Below are positions 43,858 through 52,548 of a DNA stretch of 64,000 nucleotides, in pieces. Source of the stretch: Bordetella genomosp. 9 (GTDB lineage Bacteria; Pseudomonadota; Gammaproteobacteria; Burkholderiales; Burkholderiaceae_B); NCBI RefSeq assembly GCF_002119725.1, contig NZ_CP021109.1, forward strand, positions 1,860,001-1,924,000, read 5' to 3'. Position numbers and translations under genes: made by a program. The notes under the pieces were generated by a model. It was not told where the DNA came from. It ran no database searches and saw only the letters and a list, made by a program, of their open reading frames with translations. Positions within the stretch are counted from its first letter, which is position 1, and each line of letters starts with the position of its first letter.

Positions 43858-44850
43858 ATGCAAGATCGATCGCAGATTTCAACGACGCCCCCTTTGCCTG
43901 GGCCCGACCTTGTGGCGGGGATAAATGCGGCTCTGGGCACGATTGCCACGGATTTTGCGGGGGGGAATGACCCAGCGAACATCGCTGGTCCCTATATGAC
44001 ATGGGCCGATACCGCCAATGGATTAATCAAGCGTCGGAACGCTACCAACACGGCTTGGGTCACCGTGGGGGAGCTGTATCAGCCCAGCCAGCCGATATTC
44101 TCAGCGGCGTTGATTCCTACATCTGACCGCGGCCCGATCACGGTAGTTGGCATCGGCCCGATGGAGTGGGACAACTCGCTCAACATGTACATCCCTATCA
44201 GGATAAAAAACTTCCGAACGATAGCCACGAACACCAGCGTTCTTATCCCTTCGACGCGAATTTTTGTTCAAGGATGTGGCGGTGGAGGCGGCGGCGGTGG
44301 AGGCGCAGGATTTGTTGGCCTTCAGGCTCAGCTTCATGGAGGCGGTGGTGGCGCTGGGCAGTCAACCCTATGGGTCCCTGTTGCGACGACTCCTCAGGAG
44401 GTCTTGGACGTCCAAATTGGAGCTGGCGGTAGTGCTGGATCGGGAGGCGCAGTTGGAGGTGCCGGCGGGGCAGGCGGAAATGGAGGTCCCACCCGCCTGA
44501 TGCGAGGGGCAACCGCCCTTGTGAATCTGGATTTCGGTCGCGGCGGCGGCGGTGCCCTCGCCGGTGGCCCGGCGCCTGGGGGCGTCGGGTACCCCGCCGG
44601 GCAGTGGGGCCAGGGATGTCAAGAGGTTTCCACGTCCAGTTCCTTGTGGCTTTCTGCGGGGAGTGGCGCTAGCTCTCTATTTGGAATTGGTGCCTTGGGG
44701 CCCACGGCATTGAGTGAGGGGGCCAACGGAACAGCCGGAACGGGCTACGGCAGCGGGGGCAGCGGTGGGTGTTCTCCCGTATCAAATTCAGGTGCTGCCG
44801 GCGGAGCTGGTGGCCAAGGGCGGCCTGGAGTTCTCATGATTGCATGGTGA
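43858..44850 (+). CDS. Glycine-rich tail tip/adhesin protein
   Basis: 330 aa. The first 130 residues are a non-repetitive attachment domain. Residues about 138-320 are dominated by Gly runs (FVQGCGGGGGGGGGAGF, SAGSGGAVGGAGGAGGNGG, GSGGSGGCSPVSNSGAAGGA). Such blocks can form polyglycine-II bundles in phage adhesins like those of Gp38 type. Variable loops lie between Gly runs. Likely the distal receptor-binding tip. Confidence 0.7.
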   Translation: MQDRSQISTTPPLPGPDLVAGINAALGTIATDFAGGNDPANIAGPYMTWADTANGLIKRRNATNTAWVTVGELYQPSQPIFSAALIPTSDRGPITVVGIGPMEWDNSLNMYIPIRIKNFRTIATNTSVLIPSTRIFVQGCGGGGGGGGGAGFVGLQAQLHGGGGGAGQSTLWVPVATTPQEVLDVQIGAGGSAGSGGAVGGAGGAGGNGGPTRLMRGATALVNLDFGRGGGGALAGGPAPGGVGYPAGQWGQGCQEVSTSSSLWLSAGSGASSLFGIGALGPTALSEGANGTAGTGYGSGGSGGCSPVSNSGAAGGAGGQGRPGVLMIAW

Positions 44851-44855
44851 AAAAG

Positions 44856-45428
44856 ATGACGAAACGAGTTTTGTATTCCACTGCCAACGGCGCGATTCTT
44901 CAATGGCAAGACACCGCCTTGTTCAACTACGCCGATCCTGCAGAGGGCATGGCTGTTGCTGCGGTATCGGACGACCAATGGGATTCGCAAGCAAGCTTTT
45001 TATCGGTCAAGAGCGGCGCCCTGTCTAGCGACGAGCCCGAATACCCGGCGCCGCCGCTTGAGTCTGTCAAGCAAACCCAGGCCGAGAGAATTACGGAAGC
45101 ATGCTTGCGTGCCATCGATTCGGGCTTCGACTACGGCGGGCACCGCTATGATTCCGATCTCGTCAGCCGGACGAACATCATCGGCACGGCCACTGGAGTG
45201 CAGGCTGGCATACCGCTACCCGCAGGCTTCACATGGCGCACGTCCGACAACGAGAACGTCCCTCTCGACGGCCCTGGCGTCATCGCGCTCGGTGCTGCGC
45301 TCCTGCAGCACGTCAACCAGCAGTACGCGCTTTCCTGGCAGTTGAAGGCACAGATTGAGGCGGCCACGACGGCAGAAGAAGTAGCGGCCATAAGTTGGCC
45401 GCCCGGCGACTCGCCCACGCAACCATGA
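44856..45428 (+). CDS. DUF4376 tail accessory protein
   Basis: 190 aa from MTKRVLYSTANGAILQWQDT (ATG 44844 and GTG 44847 are in-frame alternatives). The C-terminal half (CLRAIDSGFDYGGHRYDSDL VSRTNIIGTATG ... WRTSDNENVPLDGPGVIALG) is DUF4376, common in tail-fibre assembly or fibre-tip proteins. Followed by a strong terminator. Confidence 0.75.
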   Translation: MTKRVLYSTANGAILQWQDTALFNYADPAEGMAVAAVSDDQWDSQASFLSVKSGALSSDEPEYPAPPLESVKQTQAERITEACLRAIDSGFDYGGHRYDSDLVSRTNIIGTATGVQAGIPLPAGFTWRTSDNENVPLDGPGVIALGAALLQHVNQQYALSWQLKAQIEAATTAEEVAAISWPPGDSPTQP

Positions 45429-45429
45429 C

Positions 45430-45453
45430 AACCCGCCACGAGCGGGTTTTTTT
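45430..45453 (+). terminator. Intrinsic terminator after tail genes
   Basis: AACCCGC-CACGA-GCGGGTT stem followed by TTTTT, directly after the DUF4376 gene and before the lysis cassette. Confidence 0.88.
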
Positions 45454-45470
45454 ACGCCTGGAGAAAGTGA

Positions 45471-45737
45471 ATGGCAGAAGAGCCGAAGGAAGGATGGTTG
45501 GTAAGCGCAAAGGTGTTGGTCTCGATGATCGCTTCGGCGTTCGTCATCCTGGGCAGTGTCCTGGGTGGCTGTGGGTGGGTTATTGGCCTGTACAACGGGA
45601 TGGACAAGCGTTTGACCATCGTAGAGGCCAGCAACGCGCGCATGGGTGACGACATTCGGGACATCAAGACCATGCTTAGCCAGCTTCTGATGAACCGGGC
45701 GGATAACCGGCCTGAAACGCGGGGGTGGACGAAATGA
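45471..45737 (+). CDS. Small membrane protein of lysis cassette
   Basis: 88 aa: a cytoplasmic N-terminus, one strong transmembrane helix (VLVSMIASAFVILGSVLGGC GWVIGL), then a coiled coil (DKRLTIVEASNARMGDDIRD). The topology fits a second holin/antiholin-like component. Coupled by ATGA to the holin. Confidence 0.65.
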   Translation: MAEEPKEGWLVSAKVLVSMIASAFVILGSVLGGCGWVIGLYNGMDKRLTIVEASNARMGDDIRDIKTMLSQLLMNRADNRPETRGWTK

Positions 45738-45994
45738 GCTTCCGGATCCGACTTGTCGAGGGATGGCAGGAGCTGCATAAGGCGTCCAGCGTCATCGCGG
45801 CGTCTTTCTTCGCCGCCTTGTATGCGCTGGGCCCCACGCTGATCGACGCATGGAACATGGTGCCGTCCGACTTGAAGGCGGCACTCCCGGAGGGAGCGGC
45901 CCGGTGGCTATCCATTGCGGCGTTCGTTCTGCTTGTCCTGTTCCGGTACACGAAGATCGAGCGCAAGAAGGGGAGCGGGGATGGGAGCCTATGA
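45734..45994 (+). CDS. Holin
   Basis: 86 aa: MSFRIRLVEGWQELHKASSV, TM1 about 20-38 (IAASFFAALYALGPTLIDA), a short loop, TM2 about 58-74 (WLSIAAFVLLVLFRYTK), and a charged end. Small two-span protein directly before the endolysin; similar proteins in Pseudomonas/Bordetella phages are annotated as holins. Confidence 0.75.
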   Translation: MSFRIRLVEGWQELHKASSVIAASFFAALYALGPTLIDAWNMVPSDLKAALPEGAARWLSIAAFVLLVLFRYTKIERKKGSGDGSL

Positions 45995-46406
45995 TCTCGC
46001 AACCCTGCAGGCTGAACTCTGGCGGGATGAAGGAGAAAGGCTGAAGCCGTACCGGGACACGGTTGGGAAACTAACTATCGGTATCGGGCGCAACCTCGAT
46101 GATGTGGGTATCAGCCACGAGGAAGCGCTGATGCTTCTCGCCAATGACATTGTGCGCGCCGAAAAGTGGCTTGATAGAAATCTCCCCTGGTGGGGCAGTC
46201 TAGACGACGTCCGTCAGCGTGTGATGGTCAATATGGCCTTCAACCTGGGCGGCAAGCTCCTCACGTTCAAGAACACCTTGAAAGCTATCCAGAGCCATGA
46301 CTGGCAGCAGGCCCACGACGGAATGTTGGACAGCCTCTGGGCGAAGCAGGTAGGCCAACGTGCGCAAAGGCTCGCCAAGATGATGCTCACAGGAGAAACG
46401 GCATGA
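45981..46406 (+). CDS. Endolysin, T4-type lysozyme
   Basis: 141-aa GH24 lysozyme with the T4-type catalytic triad E17 (RDEGERLKPY), D26 (YRDTVGK) and T32 (LTIGIGRN) at the usual spacing. The C-terminus (VMVNMAFNLGGKLLTFKNTLKAI) is typical. No signal peptide or SAR helix is visible, so release depends on the holin. Overlaps holin and Rz. Confidence 0.92.
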   Translation: MGAYDLATLQAELWRDEGERLKPYRDTVGKLTIGIGRNLDDVGISHEEALMLLANDIVRAEKWLDRNLPWWGSLDDVRQRVMVNMAFNLGGKLLTFKNTLKAIQSHDWQQAHDGMLDSLWAKQVGQRAQRLAKMMLTGETA

Positions 46407-46786
46407 CGGCGCTAATTGGAATGTTAGGGTCCGTTTGGCCCGCCTTGGTCGGGGGATTCGGCCTTCTCGCCGGGCTAGTCGTCACTTACCTGGGCCGGAA
46501 ATCGGCCGAGGCGCAGGTCGCCCAGGCAACGCAGAAAGCTGCAGAAGCGAGCGCCGCTACGGAAAGGGCCAGGGCGCAGACGGCCGCGGTTCGAGACGCT
46601 GAGGCTCAAGCGAACGCCGCCGCAGCCATGGCTGGGGTGAAGTCGATAAAGGAGCGTGCAAATGTTGAAAGCGATGTTGCTGGCCTGCCTGTTGGCGCCG
46701 CTGCTGACCAGCTGCGCAACGACTGGGCAACCAGTCCCGGAGCAGGCGACGCAGCCGGAGGTGCAGGTAAAGACGCGGGTCATTGA
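46403..46786 (+). CDS. Rz: Rz-like inner-membrane spanin
   Basis: 127 aa. An N-terminal signal-anchor helix (ALVGGFGLLAGLVVTYLG) precedes a long Ala/Gln/Glu periplasmic coiled coil. It links to Rz1 across the periplasm to disrupt the outer membrane at lysis. ATGA-coupled to the endolysin. Confidence 0.85.
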   Translation: MTALIGMLGSVWPALVGGFGLLAGLVVTYLGRKSAEAQVAQATQKAAEASAATERARAQTAAVRDAEAQANAAAAMAGVKSIKERANVESDVAGLPVGAAADQLRNDWATSPGAGDAAGGAGKDAGH

Positions 46787-46916
46787 TACGGGCTGCGATT
46801 GGACGCGCCCGATCTACGTTGACCCGGCAGACGTCCTGAGCGATGGAACGGCGAAGCAAATCCTGGCACACAACCTTGCTGGGGCCAAGAACTGCGGCTG
46901 GAAGCCGAGGAAGTAA
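46662..46916 (+). CDS. Rz1: Rz1-like outer-membrane lipoprotein spanin
   Basis: 84 aa, out of frame with and half nested inside Rz. Signal MLKAMLLACLLAPLLTSCAT with lipobox LLTSC (C18), then a Pro-containing periplasmic domain with several Cys (TGCDWTRPIYV ... KNCGWKPRK). ATG 46662 is preferred to GTG 46656. Confidence 0.85.
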   Translation: MLKAMLLACLLAPLLTSCATTGQPVPEQATQPEVQVKTRVIDTGCDWTRPIYVDPADVLSDGTAKQILAHNLAGAKNCGWKPRK

Positions 46917-46945
46917 GTTCTTCCGGCTGTGGCCGAGTTCTGGCC

Positions 46946-47164
46946 TCAGCGCTTCGGATATCGGTACTCCCGCCGCGTTTTGAAGCTACCGTCGTATTCC
47001 CAATAGACGCACCCGGTCTTGGGATTTGCCTCGATGGAGACGCTTCCCTTCTCGCGGCGACAGACGGTGTGGGCGCCGCCTCCGACCATTTCTCCCTTCC
47101 AGTGCTGACAAGCGAAGCAACCCCCTGGGCGGTGGTCTGCCTGCATAAAATGGCTGTGTGACAT
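46946..47164 (-). CDS. LexA-controlled Cys-rich small protein
   Basis: 72 aa: MSHSHFMQADHRPGGCFACQ HWKGEM ... HTVCRREKGSVSIEANPKTG CVYWEYD. Four Cys plus His suggest a zinc-binding fold. It is transcribed away from attR, and a LexA box sits 11 bp upstream of its ATG. Last gene of the prophage. A role upon SOS induction (antirepressor, nuclease inhibitor or similar) is possible; no family is recognised. Confidence 0.65.
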   Translation of the reverse strand: MSHSHFMQADHRPGGCFACQHWKGEMVGGGAHTVCRREKGSVSIEANPKTGCVYWEYDGSFKTRREYRYPKR

Positions 47165-47175
47165 GGTGACACTCG

Positions 47176-47191
47176 CTGTATGTATATACAG
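47176..47191 (-). promoter_or_regulatory. LexA (SOS) box
   Basis: CTGTATGTATATACAG, the CTGT-N8-ACAG form. It differs by one base from the box upstream of lexA in this same window (55809-55824). Confidence 0.88.
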
Positions 47192-47258
47192 TGTAGCGGG
47201 CCAAAAAAACCGCCCCGAAGGGCGGCGTAAGGCTCGTGTGCGGTGGCGAAGTACCTTT

Positions 47259-47283
47259 ACGCCACTACGCCAATTCTACGCCA
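47259..47283. promoter_or_regulatory. Candidate integrase arm sites, right side
   Basis: Three ACGCCA copies at 47259-47264, 47267-47272 and 47278-47283, just inside attR. The motif matches the repeats inside attL. Confidence 0.6.
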
Positions 47284-47317
47284 GGATGCCCGCAAACCCG
47301 CGAAAATGCGCGCTCTA

Positions 47318-47338
47318 CGAGTCCCCTCCTTCGCACCA
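47318..47338 (+). other. attR core (21 bp)
   Basis: Exact copy of the last 21 bases of the tRNA-Leu gene; only this 3' fragment of the tRNA remains here. Confidence 0.95.
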
Positions 47339-47709
47339 CTCTCTTTGACCTCGATGGGGCCGCCCGGCCCTATGCTCAGTGTCTTACATGAGGATGCAAG
47401 CGTCCGTGGGGATGCAAGCGTCCGGAAGCGTCGGCCTGGCGGTGGGCCCTCGTGCCTCCTGCTCAGCGGTGGCGACGCTTCGGTGCAGGGGCGCTGCAGG
47501 TGATGGCTTTGCCGGCGTGCTCGAGCGCCCGTGGCGGGTTCGGCCGTGGTCGTATCGCTTCGTGATGGTGGAGCTCGCGGTGCAGGAATCCATCGGCATG
47601 GCGCGATATGGCTTGTGGAACGCCATGGGGTGGAATCCCCCTCGCGCCGACGCAGCGCTGGCGGGCTGCGCCAACTAGATCAAACGTCCGATACTGGGGT
47701 GAGCTGCGA
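47339..47709. other. Intergenic host DNA after attR
   Basis: No supported gene. An open frame at 47379-47678 has no recognisable product. A 15-bp direct repeat GGATGCAAGCGTCCG occurs at 47392-47406 and 47410-47424. Confidence 0.5.
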
Positions 47710-47739
47710 TTGACCCCGTAAAAAATTCCTGATTACACT
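47710..47739 (+). promoter_or_regulatory. cspA promoter
   Basis: TTGACC (47710-47715), 18-bp spacer, TACACT (47734-47739). This leaves an untranslated leader of about 120 nt before cspA, as expected for cold-shock mRNAs. Confidence 0.6.
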
Positions 47740-47866
47740 CGATCGGCGGGACCTTCAAGCGGCGTGGTGGTCGATCGATTCGTTGCCTGTACTGGTATTT
47801 GTCGTTGCCGGTTCCCCTCCTTGAAGTCTGGCGTTTTCTTCTTATTCTTCCCAGGCGGTGGCAGAT

Positions 47867-48073
47867 ATGGCAACGGGTATCGTGAAGTGGTTCAACGCGG
47901 AAAAGGGCTACGGTTTCATCGTTCCGGACGACGGCAGCAAGGATCTCTTCGCTCACTTCTCGCAGATCCGCACAGAAGGGTACAAAACCCTGCAGGAAAA
48001 CCAGCGCGTCACTTATGAAGTAGGGCAAGGGGCCAAAGGCCCTGCCGCCATGAATATCCAAATTCTGAAATAG
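47867..48073 (+). CDS. cspA: Cold-shock protein
   Basis: 68 aa: [37 protein letters not shown]1 (KGYGFI) and RNP2 (DLFAHF) motifs of the CSD fold are intact. Binds single-stranded RNA/DNA and acts as an RNA chaperone. ATG 47867 is used (a GTG at 47858 is in frame). The long upstream leader suggests thermoregulated translation. Confidence 0.93.
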   Translation: MATGIVKWFNAEKGYGFIVPDDGSKDLFAHFSQIRTEGYKTLQENQRVTYEVGQGAKGPAAMNIQILK

Positions 48074-48134
48074 GCGCGTACCGCAAGCGGGCCCGGGCGG
48101 CCCCCTTGCGCTTCCGACGCCCGGGTCGGGCCGT

Positions 48135-48749
48135 TCAGTGCGCCGACGACTTCGTTTGCCCTGCCGGTACGACCAGCAGCCGGTCCACGTAGGCGATGCC
48201 GATGGCGGACAGAATGAAGACGCAGTGAATGATGGTCTGCCACATCACGCCGCTTTCCGTGAACTTGACGCCGCTGCTGCCGAGGCCGCCTGCCTCGATG
48301 AACGTGCGGAGCAAGTGGATCGACGAGATACCGATGATGGCCATCGCCAGTTTCACCTTCAGGACACTGGCGTTGACATGACTCAGCCACTCCGGCTGAT
48401 CCGGGTGGCCTTCCAGCCGCAGGCGGGAAACGAAAGTCTCATAGCCTCCGACGATCACCATGACGAGCAGGTTGGAAATCATGACCACGTCGATAAGGCC
48501 GAGCACGATGAGCATGATCTCCATTTCGCCGAACGATGCGGCATGGCTGACCAGATGCCACAACTCCTTCAGGAACAACAAGACGTAAACGCCCTGTGCG
48601 ACGATCAGACCTAGATAAAGAGGTAGTTGCAGCCAGCGGGAGCTGAAAATCAGCGCCGCCATGGCGCTCAGGCGCGGCGACGATGTGCCCGACGGCGAGG
48701 GGCGGGGATTGGAAGGCAGGGCAGTTGTACGCGTGTCGCTGGGTTGCAT
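48135..48749 (-). CDS. YqhA-family (UPF0114) membrane protein
   Basis: 204 aa with four likely transmembrane helices ([85 protein letters not shown]). The [20 protein letters not shown] stretch is the UPF0114 signature. Function unknown. Start ATG 48749 (MQPSDTRT); the frame is open further upstream. Confidence 0.85.
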   Translation of the reverse strand: MQPSDTRTTALPSNPRPSPSGTSSPRLSAMAALIFSSRWLQLPLYLGLIVAQGVYVLLFLKELWHLVSHAASFGEMEIMLIVLGLIDVVMISNLLVMVIVGGYETFVSRLRLEGHPDQPEWLSHVNASVLKVKLAMAIIGISSIHLLRTFIEAGGLGSSGVKFTESGVMWQTIIHCVFILSAIGIAYVDRLLVVPAGQTKSSAH

Positions 48750-49017
48750 GATGGCGAACGAGAAAACGGAGACGGCGGATTCTATCAAGCTGTTTGTAAG
48801 GGTTTTCACCCTTGCGCGTATCTCTTCGTCACCGAGCCGGCGGCGCTGGCCAGTGCCGAGGTTCCCTGTCAGGGACACCCGCCGGCGCGCTGGGCTCGAG
48901 CCGGGGAGCAGGGCAGTCTTATCCGTCCCCGCGCTGCGCCCGGGGCGCATCCCAGATTCCGGTAAAATGACCGGTTGATTCCCATCTTCCATTCACTCGC
49001 AAAATAGGTCTTTTCTA

Positions 49018-50328
49018 ATGCAGCCTGTGGTTGAAACCCTCTCCGGCCTGAAGCGCCGCGTCGATCTGTCCGTGTCCGTGGCCGAGGTCGAAAAAGAAGT
49101 CCAGGCGCAATTGAGGCGCGTCGCGCGCACCGCCAAGGTTCCTGGCTTCCGCCCGGGCAAGGTCCCCATGGCGATGCTGGAACGCAGCCACGGCCCCGGT
49201 ATCCGCTATGACGTGATCAATACCCAGGTCGGCCGCGCGTTCGAAGAGGCCGTCGATTCCGCCAAGCTGCGCATCGCCGGCACGCCTTCCATCGAGGCGA
49301 AGACCGAAGGCGTTCCGGAGGACACGCTGGCCTTTTCGGCCACGTTCGAGGTCTATCCTGAAGTGACGCTGCCGGACCTGTCCGGATTGTCCGTCACGCG
49401 CTATGACACCCCGGTGACGGACGCCGAAGTCGATCAGACCATCGAGGTCTTGCGCAAGCAACGCGCAACCTACGAAGCCCGCGAAGGCCGCGAAGCCCAG
49501 GATGGTGACCGCGTGACGCTAGATTTCGCGGGCACCATCGACGGTGTGCCGTTCGAAGGCGGCAAGGCGGAAGGCTTCCCCTTCGTCCTGGGACAGGGCC
49601 GCATGCTTCCCGAATTCGAGGCCGCCGCGAAGGGCATGAAGGCGGGTGAGACCAAAGTGTTCCCGCTGACGTTCCCGGAAGACTATCAGGGCAAGGAAGT
49701 GGCCGGGAAGACCGCTGAATTCACCATCACCGTGAAGGAAGTGGCCGAGGCCGTGCTGCCCGCGCTGGACGCGGAATTCGCCAAGTCGCTGGGCCAGGCG
49801 GAAGGGGATGTGGAGAAGCTGAAGGCCGACATTCGCAAGAACGTCGAGCGCGAAGCCAAGATGCGCCTGCTGGGCCGGACCAAGAACAGCGTCATGAACG
49901 CCCTGGCCGAAGCGGCCACGTTCGAAGTCCCGTCCGCGCTGGTGGAAAGCGACGTCAACAGCCGTGTGGCCGCCGCCCGCGAAGAGCTGAAACAGCGCGG
50001 CCTGCCCAACGCGGATTCCGTGCCGATCCCGCCCGAGGCCTTCAGCACCGAGTCCGAACGCCGCGTCCGTCTGGGCCTTCTGGTTTCCGAGCTGGTCAAG
50101 CAGGCGCAATTGCAGGCGAAACCAGAGCAGGTCCGCGCCCGCATCGAGGAGTTCGCCCAAAACTACGAAGAGCCCGCGCAAGTCGTCAGCTATTATCTGG
50201 CGGACCGCCAGCGCCGGGCTGAAATCGAGGCCATCGTGGTGGAGGACAACGTAGTTTCCTATGTGCTCGAAAAGGCCAAGGTCACGGATGAGCAGGTGCC
50301 TTTCGACCAGTTGATGGGGATGGCTTGA
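49018..50328 (+). CDS. tig: Trigger factor (ribosome-associated chaperone)
   Basis: 436 aa: the N-terminal ribosome-binding domain includes the family signature around [15 protein letters not shown]. An FKBP-type PPIase domain in the middle ([20 protein letters not shown]) is followed by a helical C-terminal chaperone domain. Folds nascent chains. Its stop overlaps the clpP ATG (TGATG), so the two are cotranslated. Confidence 0.96.
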   Translation: MQPVVETLSGLKRRVDLSVSVAEVEKEVQAQLRRVARTAKVPGFRPGKVPMAMLERSHGPGIRYDVINTQVGRAFEEAVDSAKLRIAGTPSIEAKTEGVPEDTLAFSATFEVYPEVTLPDLSGLSVTRYDTPVTDAEVDQTIEVLRKQRATYEAREGREAQDGDRVTLDFAGTIDGVPFEGGKAEGFPFVLGQGRMLPEFEAAAKGMKAGETKVFPLTFPEDYQGKEVAGKTAEFTITVKEVAEAVLPALDAEFAKSLGQAEGDVEKLKADIRKNVEREAKMRLLGRTKNSVMNALAEAATFEVPSALVESDVNSRVAAAREELKQRGLPNADSVPIPPEAFSTESERRVRLGLLVSELVKQAQLQAKPEQVRARIEEFAQNYEEPAQVVSYYLADRQRRAEIEAIVVEDNVVSYVLEKAKVTDEQVPFDQLMGMA

Positions 50329-50984
50329 TGAACAGATTTACCGATTTCTACGCGTCCATGTATGGCGGCGCGTCCGTAACGCCGACTGCCTTGGGATATA
50401 TTCCCATGGTGATCGAGCAGTCCGGGCGCGGCGAACGGGCGTACGACATCTACTCCCGCCTGCTGCGGGAACGCGTGGTGTTCCTGGTCGGTCCGGTCAA
50501 CGACAATTCGGCCAACCTCGTGGTGGCCCAGTTGCTGTTCCTGGAGTCGGAAAACCCCGACAAGGACATCTCTTTCTATATCAACTCTCCGGGCGGTTCG
50601 GTGTATGCCGGCATGGCGATCTACGACACGATGAATTTCGTGAAGCCGGACGTGTCGACGCTGTGCACGGGACTGGCGGCCAGTATGGGCGCTTTCCTGC
50701 TGGCGGCCGGCAAGAAGGGCAAGCGTTACACGCTGCCCAACTCCCGTATCATGATTCACCAGCCGTCGGGCGGCGCCCAAGGCCAGGCCAGCGATATCCA
50801 GATTCAGGCGCGCGAGATTCTCGATCTCCGCTCGCGTTTGAATCGTATCCTGGCAGAGAACACCGGACAGCCGGAAGAACGCATCGCCGAGGACACCGAA
50901 CGCGACAACTTCATGTCCGCGGAAGATGCGGTATCGTATGGCTTGGTGGATAAGGTTTTGGCCTCGCGCTCAGAGGATCGCTGA
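50328..50984 (+). CDS. clpP: ATP-dependent Clp protease proteolytic subunit
   Basis: 218 aa. Catalytic triad S119 (GLAASMGAF), H144 ([10 protein letters not shown]) and D193 ([12 protein letters not shown]) keeps the spacing of E. coli ClpP. Short propeptide at the N-terminus. Works with ClpX encoded next. TTG 50325 could also start, but ATG 50328 is better. Confidence 0.96.
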   Translation: MNRFTDFYASMYGGASVTPTALGYIPMVIEQSGRGERAYDIYSRLLRERVVFLVGPVNDNSANLVVAQLLFLESENPDKDISFYINSPGGSVYAGMAIYDTMNFVKPDVSTLCTGLAASMGAFLLAAGKKGKRYTLPNSRIMIHQPSGGAQGQASDIQIQAREILDLRSRLNRILAENTGQPEERIAEDTERDNFMSAEDAVSYGLVDKVLASRSEDR

Positions 50985-51081
50985 GGCGTTCGCGAGTCCG
51001 ATTCCGACCCGCCGCTATTTCGAGCCAGCGTAGGATGGGTGGCGCGCGCAGGCGCGACATCCATCGTCACCAGAGATATAT

Positions 51082-52380
51082 ATGCCTGAGAAAAAGGGAT
51101 CGGCAGACGCGAAGGTGCTGCATTGCTCATTTTGCAACAAAAGCCAGCACGAAGTCCGCAAACTGATCGCGGGACCTTCCGTGTTCATCTGCGACGAATG
51201 CATCGATCTTTGCAACGATATCATTCGGGAAGAAGCGCAGGCGACGGCACGCGCCGCCATCCGTTCGGAACTGCCCACCCCGACTGAGATCAAGAATTTC
51301 CTGGACCAGTACGTGATCGGCCAGAACACGCCGAAGCGTACCCTTGCAGTTGCGGTATACAACCACTACAAGCGCATTCGCCACGGTGAAGTCAAGGGCG
51401 ACGAAGTCGAACTGTCCAAGAGCAACATCCTGCTGATCGGCCCCACGGGGTCGGGCAAGACGCTGTTGGCGCAGACCCTGGCCCGCATGTTGAACGTGCC
51501 GTTCGTCATGGCCGACGCGACCACGCTCACCGAGGCCGGCTATGTGGGCGAGGACGTCGAGAACATCATCCAGAAGCTGCTCCAGAACTGCAACTACGAA
51601 GTTGAGAAGGCGCAGCGCGCGATCATTTATATCGACGAAATCGACAAGATATCGCGCAAATCCGATAACCCGTCCATTACCCGGGACGTGTCCGGCGAAG
51701 GGGTGCAGCAAGCCTTGCTGAAGCTGATCGAAGGGACCGTGGCGTCGGTGCCTCCCCAGGGCGGGCGCAAGCACCCCAACCAGGATTTCGTTCAAGTCGA
51801 TACGACGAACATCCTTTTCATCGTCGGCGGGGCGTTCGACGGCCTTGAAAAGGTCATCCGCGATCGCACGGAAAAATCCGGTATCGGGTTTTCCGCTTCG
51901 GTCCGTGCCAAGTCCGAGCGCGGTGTGGGAGAGCTGTTCAGCGAGGTCGAGCCCGAGGACCTGATCAAGTTCGGTCTCATTCCCGAACTGGTCGGACGTC
52001 TTCCTGTTGTCGCCACCCTTGACGAACTCGACGAAGCCGCGCTGGTCCAGATCCTGACCGAACCCAAGAATGCATTGGTCAAGCAGTTTCAAAAGCTGTT
52101 TGCCATGGAAGGCGCGGAACTGGACGTCCGCCCGGCGGCCTTGCGCGCCATCGCCCGCAAGGCGCTCAAGCGCAAAACCGGGGCACGCGGGTTGCGTTCC
52201 ATCCTCGAGTCGGCATTGCTGGATACGATGTACGAACTGCCTTCCCTGGGCAACGTAAGCCGTGTGGTGCTTGACGAGAACGTTGTCGAGGGCGACGGAC
52301 AGCCTTTGCTCATCTACGCGGACGACGCGGCGCAGGCCTCGAAACCGGACCGAGGCGAAGTCAGGGACGCCGCAGCGTAA
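51082..52380 (+). CDS. clpX: ClpX unfoldase
   Basis: 432 aa. Zinc-binding domain C15, C18, C37, C40 ([16 protein letters not shown]). AAA+ Walker [15 protein letters not shown], Walker [11 protein letters not shown], and the ClpP-contacting IGF-type loop in [12 protein letters not shown]. Ends with a terminator downstream. Delivers tagged and regulatory substrates to ClpP. Confidence 0.97.
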   Translation: MPEKKGSADAKVLHCSFCNKSQHEVRKLIAGPSVFICDECIDLCNDIIREEAQATARAAIRSELPTPTEIKNFLDQYVIGQNTPKRTLAVAVYNHYKRIRHGEVKGDEVELSKSNILLIGPTGSGKTLLAQTLARMLNVPFVMADATTLTEAGYVGEDVENIIQKLLQNCNYEVEKAQRAIIYIDEIDKISRKSDNPSITRDVSGEGVQQALLKLIEGTVASVPPQGGRKHPNQDFVQVDTTNILFIVGGAFDGLEKVIRDRTEKSGIGFSASVRAKSERGVGELFSEVEPEDLIKFGLIPELVGRLPVVATLDELDEAALVQILTEPKNALVKQFQKLFAMEGAELDVRPAALRAIARKALKRKTGARGLRSILESALLDTMYELPSLGNVSRVVLDENVVEGDGQPLLIYADDAAQASKPDRGEVRDAAA

Positions 52381-52387
52381 TGGCCTG

Positions 52388-52412
52388 AAACCCGTCCGAC
52401 GACGGGTTTTTT
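52388..52412 (+). terminator. Terminator after clpX
   Basis: CCCGTC-CGAC-GACGGG stem followed by six T; separates clpX from lon. Confidence 0.85.
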
Positions 52413-52548
52413 GGCTTTTCGGGGCTATAGGAGCCGAAAACTTGATTTTTCGGCTATTGTTCCCATATCAGACGTAACCGATGGCCGATGCGAATGACCC
52501 GCATGTTGTTCGCATCGCCGATACGCCGAGTCATCCAAGGAATCCTCT

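Larger units (their letters stand above)
6083..47338. mobile_element. Complete siphovirus-type prophage integrated in tRNA-Leu
   Basis: About 41 kb bounded by a perfect 21-bp direct repeat. It contains integrase, excisionase, repressor/cro, replication, antitermination, terminase, HK97-like head, lambda-like tail and lysis genes in canonical order. All core modules look intact. Visible disruptions are an IS element between the M-like and L-like tail genes and one head-tail ORF without a start codon. Inducibility cannot be judged from sequence. Confidence 0.96.

Noticed and set aside
39938-44850. Diversity-generating retroelement targeting the tail tip
   Set aside because: No reverse transcriptase gene or template repeat in the window despite Bordetella phages being known for DGRs.
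47379-47678. 99-codon frame between attR and cspA
   Set aside because: No RBS or recognised family, and an antisense frame covers the same DNA; left as intergenic.
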